Below the pieces are notes generated by a model, which saw only the letters and a list, made by a program, of their open reading frames with translations, was not told the DNA's origin and did no database searches. DNA of 64,000 nt from Ascidia mentula (taxonomy: Eukaryota > Chordata > Ascidiacea > Phlebobranchia > Ascidiidae), in the NCBI GenBank assembly GCA_947561715.1, contig OX387197.1, positions 24,950,266 to 25,014,265 on the forward strand. The letters are read 5' to 3'. Within the stretch, counting starts at the first letter, position 1. Each line of letters opens with the position of its first letter. The position numbers were made by a program, and so were the translations under genes. Of this stretch, positions 23,243-35,265 are shown piece after piece.

Positions 23243-26200
23243 ATGGACACATTCTGGTTGTTGTTATTGTTGTCGTTTCCTGCCAATGTGCTGATGACTG
23301 ACTCAGGTAACTGTGCGAACAGAACTTGCTCAAAAAGGATGTGATTTGTGTTGCAACTTTTTCATAAAAGTGGAACGTGTTCAGATGTATTTCACCTAAT
23401 TGTAAAATGTAACTTTTTGCTACGGAAGTGTAAAGATTATGTTAAATTTCTACAAGCAAGCTAATCTCCCAAATAGCGTACACTGTTTACAAAATATCCG
23501 TTGTTGTGAAAGAAACTGATCCGAACGAATAATAATAATGTAAAATGTGATACAAAGGTAATACTAAACGTCACAGAGCTATTAACGATAAACAAGAAGA
23601 GTGGTTTCAAGTCAATACTTGTCCGTTATCAGCAGTGCAAAATTAATTGCGTATTTGTGTATTTAGTTCACAAGTTATACACATACCACTGCGAAAAATT
23701 GTCCTTTGATGAAGCGCGAACATTTTGCAACAACAGCGGAAAACAATTGGCAAGAATCGACAGCGTAAATGAATTTGTGAATCTACAAACCTTTTTGAGC
23801 AGTATCAGGGTCCACCGAACCTACATAGGTATGTTTAAATTCTATGCTAGTTAATCGCAAGGGCTTTTTCTATTGTGACATTTTTTTTGCCACTTTAAAG
23901 TAGTAAACGGATTTCATGGGACAAAATTCCTTAATAGTAACATTGATAAATGCAATATTACGCCTTTTCCATCCACAGGTAAGGTTTGTTGTTTTATTCT
24001 ACAGCGTCATTCAATTAGATTAAAACAATGAATGAGAGTGCTTACAAAGTGTCCAGCAAATGCGCAATGAGAGCCAGACACACAATCAACAGTTAACTCA
24101 TAATGAACTTACGCACGCAGATGTTCGCAAATGGTGTGTCACAATGCATTACAGTGTCGCTTTAATGTCGTTGCGTCGCAAGCTTACATGGAGGTGTAAT
24201 TGGAGGGATTTTATTTCCATATTAAAATGCAAAACGTTTAGCTCTTTTTTGGTGAAAAACGTATATTATCGTATTACGCAAGGGAATTCGTCCTATAAGC
24301 CGGTCAACATTTTTCGGATGCGCCTTCATCATTTTGTTGGAGATCATTTCGTCACACGGTTCAGAAAAGTTGGGAATCACTGTCTTGACATTCACTGTTT
24401 TCAAGTCAGCCTTTTCTGCACGTTTTAGACAATACTGTATTCTTTTAAACGGAGAGGTATAAAATTACTTTTAAATTCCTGACAGACATAAATTCATTTT
24501 TTTGCCTTGAATTTAGTCGCCACTTTATACCTACTATACAACGAATCATAGGTCGACAAATATAATTGGACAAATAATAACAACAATTTCATGGTGGGTA
24601 TATTTGCAGAACGATCGCATAAAGAGAATACAAAAAAACTCAGAAAACGAGAAGTCAGTTTAAAAACTATTAAAGACAGAGTCACAAAATGTAGACGAAA
24701 GTACTTCGCCCTTGCGATTTAAATATTAGATGAATTAATGCTACAACTTTCCACACAAAAAACGCTTGTCCACCACATTTTTAGTTTTCTGCATTTTGTG
24801 TACTTGGATTAAAATTGAACGCATTGATTTGTTGTCAGGATTGAAAGATGAAACGTGGACGGACGGATCAACAATTGACGGTGCTTTGTTAGGGAAGCTC
24901 GCTGATTCCAGCAGTAAATGGGATAACAGGGAATGTTTGATCATCAAAACTAGTGATGACAAAAAACTCAAATATGAGGAATGTGAAAAAGATCATTCCT
25001 TTTTATGCTACAAAAATGGTATTTTATAAGTCATTAATTAGGAAAATATAAAACAAACTAATGTATGTTCAAACAAATCAGGCTACAGTAGGGTTTCTCA
25101 TATTGTGTGCTGTAAAATGTGCTTAAGTGTGTCAAATGGGCAAGGTTTTACTAACTGACAATCATTTATAAAAGAGTTGTGTGTTTCTACTATGATGTTG
25201 ATGCAAAACAAACTACATTCGAAACTGAAAGCTGTGGATAAGACAGTATGGGTGTCCTTATCGAAAAATACAGACTGGAGTAGGAATTACCGTGTTTGTT
25301 TAGTTTCGGATTGCACAGAAGTTTCATTTAGCGACTTACCTTACACTACAACTTGTGGCTCAAATGAATCAACCACAGCCCAGACCATTAATCCCACACA
25401 AACCGCTCATCGAGATACGGTCACTTATACCAACGCATTTACAACGGAAATGTCCACGACAAAATTGAGTGAAATTAATGCCACTGGAACCCATCACAAC
25501 ATGGCAGGGACATTTCCAGCAACCAAATCTCTAACAACACATGGTAAAGTTTTATAAAGTAGTTGTGTTTTTTTCCGTTAGTTACCGTACGTTAATCATT
25601 GTTCCCAACAAAAAATGCTTCCAAGTTTTGTCAAATAAAATTTTTTCGAGCTTGTCCAAACAGTAAGGGTTATTCCGTTTTGTGTGCAGACACGACATCA
25701 ATCCCAGATAATTTATTGAAAACTGCTTCCACATCTGCGAAGATCATTGACCGAACGAGCAAGCGTGCAACACAAGTGACGTCACGTAAGCAAGCTTATT
25801 GTAAGACAGGAAAGCTTCAAAACGAATAGTCAAACGTTGATCATAGTTTTCTCGACTTTTTGTGCAATGAAAATACGTGAAATTACGTGTAACTCATTAT
25901 TAAGGTAATAAATTCCTGCTCTATAAATTTCAGTGCATTAAATTTTAATTTTTAGACAGCGCAACCAATAAACTTCCTGCAGTTCTCCAAGAGCTTTGTT
26001 CAATTTCCACTGACCTGTGCAACCCCAGAACATTGCATCAGATTTATGCAAACATCCTCCCACACAATAATTCCCGTACATCACACGTCGAAGGGAATTA
26101 CTCAATCCTTCTCGGAGTCGACTCGTCAAAGCCTCTGGACGTCTTATTCTCGAATGTTGATCCCCAAGACGAAATACTCGAAGCATTCCTTCCTCCAGTT

Positions 26201-28350
26201 GATCAGATTGTTGGGGTTTCAGGTGAAAACAATATCGCAGAGACGTTGCTTCCGTTGCTCTCACTCATGACGATCAACTCCGTCAATTCTTCGCCGGTGA
26301 ACTACACGATGAAAATATCCGATTCAAATCTCGCTTCTGAGCGACTGACGGCAATGAGTGGAGATCGCATCCAGGGAGCTAGGATGAAATGCGTTTTCAT
26401 CAATGTGACGAACAGCAAGTGAGAATGTACCAAAGTGTTGCTATACAAGTTCAAATCAACTTAACAAGTGTAACAAAGCGAAAAAATTTAACAAATTTCA
26501 ATTAGACTACACAATATATCCCTAAACTTTGAAAAGGAAAGCCAAAGCTATAGGATTTCCTTTTGAAAGTTATCAACTCCAGATATTTTGCATCCAAATA
26601 TCCCTAAACATTTTCAAAATAATTTTTTTTTTTCTTCGAAGGTTTTCGACTTTTGGAATAAAAACCTTAAGTTCGATGGACAAGAATTTTATCTGTGTGT
26701 CCAATCACAGCACCGTATTTGCGGCCTTGCTCATTCTGGATGTTGTGCAAATACCGACTGGTGTGAAGGTAAACAAACAAACCGTAATGTAAATAAAACA
26801 AGCATTGTCGTTTTTTCAGCACATAATTTACTGCAGTATTTAAGGCCAGCGTATGTCACTAAAGATTAAATCAATTCACCTTAATCGCATCAGCTCATCA
26901 AAGCCATTAATATATACCCCACGGAAGTTACCTGATATTAATTTTTCTTCTGACTCTTTTGACGTGATGTAGATGGATTGATTTCAGTCTGTTGTAATCG
27001 GATTTATTTTCAGTTTTGAAAACAGCATAATACTTTGTATTTCTGTATTTCTGATAAGTCTTAAAACCGGTCTTGTTTTTTAAGAACCAAATATTTCAGT
27101 AAGAGATTGGGTTGGCAGTACACACTATATTGTGAAAGCAGAAAAATTGTCCCAGCTTTAAACGTGATCTTGCACTGTCGGGTTAAAAAACTACTTTGCA
27201 ACTGTGGCTCTGGGGTGCCACAGAACGCTTAATTTGATTAACGAGATAAGGACGCTTAATTTGACTAACGAGGTACTGCTATGCTTTTAATTCAAATAGA
27301 GTTAAATTAAGCAGTATTACGAACTTTACAGACCACGTCGTACGTATTGGAGACAGTGACGGTGGTTTCACTCGTATTGACGATCACCTTGCTGCTTGTG
27401 ATCAGAAAGAGGGTGAGGTCAAACCGAACATTTGTGCAAATAAACTTGTGCGTTGCCTTGTTTATTTTTCACTTCTTCATCCTCATCGGTGATTCGGCTT
27501 TAAACTCAAAACCTGTTTGTGAGATGACGGCTGTGTTGACGCATTACTTCATTCTATGTTCAGGTAAGATTGACTTTAAACTTAATATTAACGAATGTTA
27601 CACCATTACTCTACACAGCTATGTGGATGTTGCTCGAAGGAGTGACTCTGGCGAGAAAAACACTGGGAAATTCTCTTCATACATCCAACGCTAAGAAGGA
27701 AAGGCTTGTGAAACTTTTCATTGGCTGGATTTTGCCTGTTGTCATGGTTACCGTCTTCTCATTAGCTGGATTTCTCACTGGAAATTATATGGACACAAAC
27801 CCACCCTTGCTCGATGGAATCACTCAAATCAAACCATACTCACAATGCTGGATCAAGAAAGACTCGTGGGTCCTGGTTGCAGGAGTGGTGGTTCCCCTCA
27901 TTCTGGTGGTTGCGACCAACTTGTTGATTGCATTAAATGTCGGAAAGTTCGTTTACGATATGAGCAAGAAAGCAGAGGATTTCAAACCGACCAACGATCG
28001 AGTTCGTGCTGCCTCAAATGTAGTGGAGGCTAATTTGCTTCATGTCAAAGCAAGTTTTAGGGCTGTGTTGTTGCTGCTGCCAGTTCTGGGAATACCATGG
28101 ACATTCATGTTCATACAAAGTAAGAAGATGGGTTGAACGACTGTTGATGGCGTTTCTTATAATGTTTTCTCTCTCTACAGTAAACCACCCTGCCATGATG
28201 TACGTGAACGTGATATTGAACGGACTTCAGGGCTTCTTCCTTTTCATCATCTACTGTGTGATGAGCAAGGAGGTGAGAAGAGGTGTTGTGGATTCCTGGA
28301 ACAGAAGCCAGATGACCGATTCATTCAAACTTTCTTCCAGTTTTCGTTGA
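23243..28350 (+). CDS. Adhesion G-protein-coupled receptor with C-type-lectin-like ectodomain (copy 2)
   Basis: Ten exons join in frame to about 744 residues: 23243-23306, 23667-23828, 24839-25018, 25304-25543, 25690-25785, 25956-26418, 26642-26768, 27332-27563, 27619-28119, 28181-28350. Signal peptide MDTFWLLLLLSFPANV, then a C-type-lectin-like domain (SFDEARTFC, then LARIDSVNEF, then WTDGS, then HSFLCYKN). A longer Thr-rich stalk includes an extra 96-nt exon absent from copy 1. GAIN-like and GPS-like regions follow (MKCVFIN, then FICVSNHST), then the 7TM. The 7TM and GAIN exons are nearly identical to copy 1 while the lectin and stalk exons differ strongly. That fits ligand-facing diversification or gene conversion of the 3' half. 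The intron between 26768 and 27332 has a small tandem repeat (units starting ACGCTTAATTTGA). Confidence 0.9.
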
Positions 28351-29400
28351 AATGATGCGAATGCTCTGCAAGTATTTTTAAACTTTGTACAGATTGAACT
28401 GTAGATAGGCTAGTATCATCTGTTTTTGTTTATTTATATCAACTTGCATTTCTCGTGATTTTGGCTGTTATACTTGATATTATTTTGAAACTTCTGTGTT
28501 TTGTGCTGCCCTCAAAAGTGAAATTAGTAGCATTTTCCTGAAAGGAAACACATAATTTTTATATTGCTTGCCTTGTACATATCCTGTCCCTTCCCATATA
28601 TACTTCTCCCGAGCCTATGCCAGCTTTGCAAATTTTATTTTTGGAGAATTTTAGCCTTTTACGTGTTCTTTAACCCGGTGTTATTGCGTAATATTGAGGC
28701 TTTGTTAAACTTTGTTCAACTGGTGTCTTTTTACCGTCCCGCCAGATAGCCTATCTATTTAAATTAATGTCGGTTAAGAACAGTTTTCGAGCTGCAGTTA
28801 AATATAATTTTGTTGCAAGTTGTTTTGCGATTCGGTTTCGGTGTACATTACTTTTGTAAATAAATAAGAAAAAAAAACTGTAGTGCAGATACTCTTTGTC
28901 CACGTGTACTTCAGTGTCGCATCTCCTAAATTTGTTGTCCTAGATGCTGCTGACCTCCGCAAATTAATAACACAGTAAACAAATATTGGAATGGTGGGCA
29001 AATATATTTGCACCGAAAAGTAACAAACTTGACGACAAAACATTCCTTCATTCAACGCAACACAAAAATCCATTTACAGTCGAAGTTCAAGACCAACAAC
29101 ACTTCAAACGATAGAAGTCAAGAGTCCCGTCGAGCTTTACAGACGCATAAGCACATAAATGTATTGGCTTCTTATTCGTCATGAAACGACATGACCAGGG
29201 CATGGAGAAAAAAGTGAACCGTATATGTGGTATGAAAGACAGGGCGTAATTGCGTGGACTTTAAAGGATAGATTGAAATGCAATGGAAACTTACACACAA
29301 CAATCAGTACCAGTGGCCAGAGGGTTTTTTTGTTGAATAGCTTGATTAATAAAAAGTTGAAAAGTACGGTCAACAACCACAATGCCCTTGTTGGTCCAGT
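28351..29400. other. Intergenic between convergent GPCR and LRR genes
   Basis: 3' flanks of adhesion GPCR 2 (+) and of the LRR gene (-). No gene supported. Confidence 0.5.
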
Positions 29401-32400
29401 TTACAAAATAATCGCCTTACTCTGTTCCTTCAGACGCTTTTCGTCGTCTTCTTCAAACTTGCAACCCCAAAGATCCAAAACATCGAGGTTGTGCACGCAA
29501 GCGATGATCGGATCCACACATCTGCTTGTCAGGTTATTCGAGGTCAAATTTAACTTCTTCATCTGAACGCAATGTACCTCGGTAACGTATGTACGAAATG
29601 TCATATTGACTGGCAAGATGGGTTATGGCATTGCTTTTCAATTCCCCCACAATAAAGGAGGGAATTTAGTATTTGCAACTGGAGTGGTTTGTTAATGAAA
29701 TTGCTCGTAAGCTATCAATTGCGTGAGTTTCTCTGCTTAACGCACGAACATAATGTATTGACAACCTAAACCTCCGGCGGAGGACAGATATATTTTAGTA
29801 GCGGCCTCGTGGAACTGGTTCATCGCCTAACTCAAAGGAAAGTTAAGCATTAACAAGCTTTAATGTTTACCAAGCCTATACAACAATGCAATGCCAATAT
29901 GTTTAAGGTGATAACGGGACAAACACCACCACGGTATATTAAGACATGAGTGTTGATAGCAGCTAAACGCACATGTATGTATCAAATTTAAAAAATATTT
30001 CTTTTATTGCCACAATCTTTGTTGTACATAGCCGTTGATAACATATTACTGCAGCCCACATTTGAAGTGTCAACACCATGCGACATGTTTTCACCGTGGC
30101 TTACCGGTTGCGGCAAAGTTTCAATTTTCGTCCACAGGAATTTCGCACCATTATCCCCGATTTCGCAACCATTCAGATACAGTTTGTTGGTGTTGTGGAT
30201 GCAGTCTGCCAAAAACTCTGCTCCGGAATCTCCAATTGGATTGAAGGAGAGTATAAAGCTCCTCAACTTAATGCAACAAAGTTATGAATACAAAAACGAG
30301 AAGCTTTAAGCATTCAATCACGACATAGGAAATATAGCATTGCACAGGTCTAATAAATCTACCATGATAAGCTGAAAAGTTTAAAAAAAGTTTTACTGGT
30401 GTTTCGAGGGCTTGAATTTCGTCAGTCAGCTTTTGTGTTCCTACGCACGTGATGCCACAACTGTGGAGGTCTATGACTCGCAGCTGGTGAATGCAGCGGG
30501 AGAGAAAGGCTGCTCCCTCGTCTCCAAAATTGTTGCAGGATATATCGAGCTCTTTTAACTATGAAAGTGTTAACAGAAACAATAACCTTTGTTTAAAATG
30601 TCGTGTCCATTTTCAGGAAACAAAGCAATTGTTCTTATTGTTTGTTATTTTTGTTTGTTTGTAAATCTTCATAAATTTGTGAAAATGTTTTTCATAATTC
30701 ATTCAGCTTTCAAATAACTTACAGGTGTGCGTGATTCCCTGATGTTTGACGAAATGCATTTTACTCCATCACAACCTATGTCGCAATCCCTGAGAGCTAG
30801 TTTGCTGAGGTTGGGGATGAATCTGATACAACGCGCAATGGAGCAAGTTGCAAAATCGCCGAGTTTGTTTTCATCAAGATGGAGTTCCTGAAACTAATCA
30901 AATACAAAAGTGTCTTTCGTATGCTTTGCACGATTAAATTGTGTAACGATTTAACATGTTTACACTTATTTAGGCATTTTTTTCTGAAGTAACAGACTTC
31001 AAAATTTCATAAAATAGACTCAATTAAAAAGGCGTACCAAAGAACTGCCCCCCTTTTGGATGACATGGGAGAGGTTTGTGATGTCCATGGATCGCAGCGA
31101 AGAACGGCCAAAGATTAGTTTTTCCTTAGAAAGTGAAGAAGAGACCTTGCGGGTTATTTGTTTTGAATCTGCTTCGAAAGCCCAACGACAACTCCTAAGA
31201 AGTGCTCCTCTTTTCTCCGACTGATCCTCCGAATCTCCTCCGTCTTCTTCTTCTTCTTCTTCTTCTTCTTCTTCTTCTTCTTCTTCTTCTTCCATTTCTT
31301 CATCCGAAACGTAATTTCTTAGCTTAATCTTTTTTGCTTTCCAATCTGCACGTGAACACTCTGGAAATACATTTTCCAGGTGGCTGAACACAGAACGATT
31401 GCAAATTTCCAAATGCAAATGTGGCAACATATTCGAATTTGTCCTCTTTAAAATGCTCAAGTTGGCGCGTGAACTCCTCAAGTGGCATAAACAGGTGGAC
31501 AGCAGCAAATAAATTTCGCTTGCTTGCTTTGAGTGTTGCCCGTTCTTTTGCCTTCGTAAATAACTCCGCAGCAACTCATTCTCGTCACTGCGTCGCCTTT
31601 TTCCTTGAGTTTTTGCCTTGATTTTCCTCGGTGTACTGGATATGGACAGATCGACAGGGGGAATGGGTCCACCTACAAGTTCCATCAATGATGATGCTTT
31701 TCCAGCTATTTCGCGCGCGCGTTCCCTCAAGTCGTGTTTTAATCGGTTGCCTGAAAATAATAAAGTCACTACCTTCATATATGGTCCAAGCAAAGTATGC
31801 ATATCATTCATCACTGTTTAGGAGTTGGCATATGATCAAGATAGACGCTTATTGTCACTTATGACAGATTGAATCAATCCCGAACTTTGAAAATGGGCTC
31901 ATGATTTGCTACCTCCGAATTTTAACCATATTTAATTTATTCTGTTTAAATTAACATCATATATAAAAAGTAACACGTTATTGTTTTGTCATTGTATTCT
32001 GATCGCTCTGGACAAAAGAGTTAATAGTTTTGAGCGGTGTCAATAACATAAAACCATATTGATGTGTTTAACCAAATTCAAATTTATTTATTTTTAGGCC
32101 TTATTTTTTTAGGCCTATACTGATAACTTAATATCAAATTTGACACTAACTTACAGATTGATTCTGTTTCCGTTGGCTGTGGTGCTGGTTCTGTCACGTT
32201 CACTGCAGGTGACTCTGGTCCTTCGACTGGTTCTGTTACATGGACAGGGACTGCAGCTTCTTGATCGATGTTATGCTGGATAGGCAGGTGTTGTAATTCT
32301 GCCAATGACTGTAAGCTAGATAACAATGAAGATGGTGGTTGTAACTCTTCGTTCGACGTCGACGAGCCAATGATCGACAGGTTTTGAGAAAAGCTCGAAT

Positions 32401-33010
32401 GCTGTGATAATTGCTGGATGCTGATGTTGAACACAGGTCCGCTTGTGTTGATATTGGTATCGCCGATGTGAGTCCCACTGCCTTCACCTTGAGATGAGAT
32501 CTATTAAAATGGTATACCGTGAAAAGTGATTCTTTCAACACAATTAAACGCAATTTATACCAATTCTAATTCTCGCGTTTCCTCTTGCAAAGCTACTGGG
32601 AGGCTTTGTGGATAAGGAACAAGGTCGCTTGGTGGTTGGTTGGAAGTTGTTTCGCCGGGCGTTTGGCTTGAAGTAGGTTGAGATGAAGGCTCATTAAAAC
32701 CATGATTTTGATTTGCTTGTGGTGGAACGTGATTCAGTGGGTGGGATGTGCACAGTTCCGGTGCAATATCACTGAGTACTTTGGCATTTGCTTGGAGAGC
32801 TGCACCCCACAGGCCCTCGGTGGGTCCTTGTTTGTAAGCAGCACCGGCAAGACGTTGGGTTGGACAAGTAAGGTGCGGAATATCACATAATTTGTAGTTT
32901 AAGTTTGATTGAGGTGTTTTTATCTCGGACTTATCAGAACTAGATTTATGTGAGCGGCTGCTGCTCATCATACAAGGCACAGATGGATCTGTTCCTGAAA
33001 GTGCTGATGA
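29401..33010 (-). CDS. LRR protein with Pro/Ser/Thr-rich N-terminus, RHIM-like motif and poly-Glu tract
   Basis: Exons in transcript order: 33010-32561, 32500-32155, 31750-31038, 30893-30723, 30558-30397, 30266-30105, 29562-29401. They join in phase to about 721 residues; an upstream 5' exon is likely because the first listed exon has an acceptor. Exons 1-2 are Pro/Ser/Thr/Gln-rich and include SGTHIGDTNIN. Exon 3 has a basic stretch (KIKAKTQGKRRR, possible NLS), about 17 consecutive Glu, and an end (DITNLSHVIQKGGSSL) that aligns with the end of the NACHT exon of the neighbouring gene. Exons 4-7 are NLR-type LRR exons (LHLDENKLGD, then CDIGCDG; LDISCNNFGDEGA; FNPIGDSGAEF; LNLTSNNLTS). No NACHT domain is present. 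Probably an intracellular immune-type regulator; function unknown. Confidence 0.75.
31243..31292. repeat. (CTT)n microsatellite coding poly-Glu
   Basis: About 50 bp of pure CTT/TTC repeat inside exon 3 of the minus-strand LRR gene, read as Glu codons in the reverse strand. Likely length-polymorphic without changing frame. A shorter one encodes seven Glu in the NACHT exon near 38757. Confidence 0.9.
32447..32473 (-). other. RHIM-like motif (THIGDTNIN)
   Basis: The residues match the pattern hydrophobic-Gly-x-x-Asn of RIP homotypic interaction motifs (RIPK3-type core VQVGDNN) in a Ser/Gly-rich unstructured region. The first position is Thr and the second is His instead of the usual Val/Ile and Gln. 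Suggestive only. Confidence 0.4.
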
Positions 33011-35257
33011 CTATCAAAAACGACTGATCTTTAAATACGCACTCCTAACCCATGCTTTTTAGGACCTTTTATGACAATGTAAATAACATAACACCACTAC
33101 CAGCAGGACCTAGAAATCAGCCTGATTGGTTAAGGATAAATGACTTTGCCTCATCTATCAAACTGTAAGCTTCATTTGAGCTTGATTTTATCTCATACGA
33201 AAGAAAAGTTCAGTTTCAAATCGTGCATTCGTTACTATCAATTCAGGAATAAATCGTCACAACACTGAATACGTAGCAAAGAAAAATGATTAATTTCCGC
33301 AATAGATTAGGCCTACAACTTTTAAAGATATTAACTATAATTTAAAAGAAGGCAATATAATTATCAGATATAAAGATAAACACATATATTTTTACAACAT
33401 TCAAATTATCCGCCATATGCAGGTACACACCGGGCACCTAAGCGCGACCGACTTCTCTTTTTTCGTTCCGTAAAGTTTTCGCGGCGAAACAGACAAACAA
33501 GTTCGACACGCTTGACGGACGGTGTGACGTAGACGAGATAAAACAAAAGATTTTTTATTTTTAAGAGGTGTTTATATGACGTAGAAAGGTAGGGCAAAAC
33601 GACATCTTTTTTCTGAGACCTTTAATATTTATGATAATGCATGTAGGCCACATGCTAATATTTATATCCAGACCACCTTCACTTTGTAAGCCCAATCTCA
33701 CAATTAAATGAATTGTTTGTCAAAACCAAATTGTTGAGACTGACGGTCATTAGGCGGCTTATTTTGAGGGGCGATGGGGCTGACATAAAATCACTAATGC
33801 CAACTGAAATTTTGCTGTTTTTTTAAAACAAAATATTGTCCAACCGGCCACTTGGGGGCAGCTAGGTAACTGTAACGGGACCAACAACAAGCACAAAAAG
33901 AATTGCAATTCGCTTCAAGGCTGCTCTTTTAGCATCACTTTAACACCACACAGCACAAATTCATTAGCTCCAAAAATTTAATTGCATGAAATCAAATGAA
34001 AATCGATCAAAATACGTTAAAAATCGAAATACCATCTGCCTGTACATGTGTGCTCATTCAACATTACCATCCCACACATGGCACAAAATGTGGTGGTGAC
34101 TATTAATCCAAATCTACTATAACAAGAGAAAAGTACCAAAGTCAACCCCCTACAGGATTTAATTAACATACCTCAGAATTTTTTTTTATATGATAACAGT
34201 ATACCTGCACTGACCTGTAAGGATTATGTCTATTTTGCAAACCATTGCTACAAATAAACTCATAAAACATATTAAAATTCTTGTGTGGTGGCAAGTAATA
34301 GTGAAGTATTAATAGAAGTACAAAAGTTACGGAATGCAACAGCTGGGCTTTCTTCCCATTTGAAAGTGTACAACTTAAAAACATGTGAAAACCTTTTTTC
34401 CGGTTAAAAATAGAAACATATGAAGCGTAAGTCCACAAATAGTACACTTCTGTTGAAATAAAATTTCTGTTGAAATACTGATACAAATTTCAAAAGTGCA
34501 ACAAGAAAAAAACAAGTTCACTTGTTATACAAAACCAATAAAAGTAAATACAAAAACAAAATTTTTGCATACTGGCTGCATATATAAGGTTAAAGCAGTG
34601 ATTGCATATAAGTTTAATACAAAAGTGTGAACTAGAGGATGAGATTAAGTGCAGAATATAAAAAATGAGAAAAATACACAATACAAAAAAACAGCTGCTC
34701 AACAAAATCTTCATTCAGAGCAGCCTTCATCTGATGCTTGAAAAATTTTGTCCAATTAAGTGCTGTTTGTTATTTGGAACTGCATATGTTTGTTTTGTCA
34801 AACAAACAAACGTTTGACATTACTTGAAGGTTATGGTACTTTTGGCTTTTAATAACATGCACGCAGCATAACAAGAATTTGCATGCCAGGAATCCTATGC
34901 AGTGTCTGAGGATGGGTCAGCTTCTGAAGTAAAACAAAAGCTTACACAAGAAAATACATATTCCAGCATTTAGTTATGGAGAACAAATACAAGATTATTA
35001 AATTTTCTATAAAAAGCATGGAGCCAATAATATGAGTTTTGTGAGGTGCAGACAGATGGCGACTGTTTCAACCTATAAGGTCTTATCAGCGCAGCTTGGT
35101 GTGTTAATGGACAATCCTATCGGGCAAATGACCAGGCAAAGACTTACATTTACTATTCTTTGTATTAATATTACGCAACCTAATTTTTGAGAATTGTTAA
35201 ATTTTGTATCTTTGTTATAACAATTACTTTGTACCAATGCTTAAAAGCTTTGCACAC
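33011..35257. other. Region between LRR gene and NLR gene
   Basis: Should contain the 5' exon and promoter of the minus-strand LRR gene and the 3' flank of the NLR gene. No exon could be fixed. AT-rich; an open frame at 33406-33597 is not convincing. Confidence 0.4.
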
Positions 35258-35263
35258 TTTATT
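35258..35263 (-). terminator. Poly(A) signal AATAAA of NLR gene
   Basis: On the minus strand AATAAA follows the TAA stop (35266-35268) by two bases, giving an extremely short stop-to-signal distance and supporting the gene end. Confidence 0.65.
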
Positions 35264-35265
35264 GC

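Noticed and set aside
30007-30309. Plus-strand frames over the LRR exon
   Set aside because: Antisense shadows of the minus-strand LRR exon at 30105-30266.
34861-34932. Possible extra 3' exon of the NLR gene
   Set aside because: Any splice from the last exon leads to an immediate stop, and the previous exon already has a stop followed by AATAAA.
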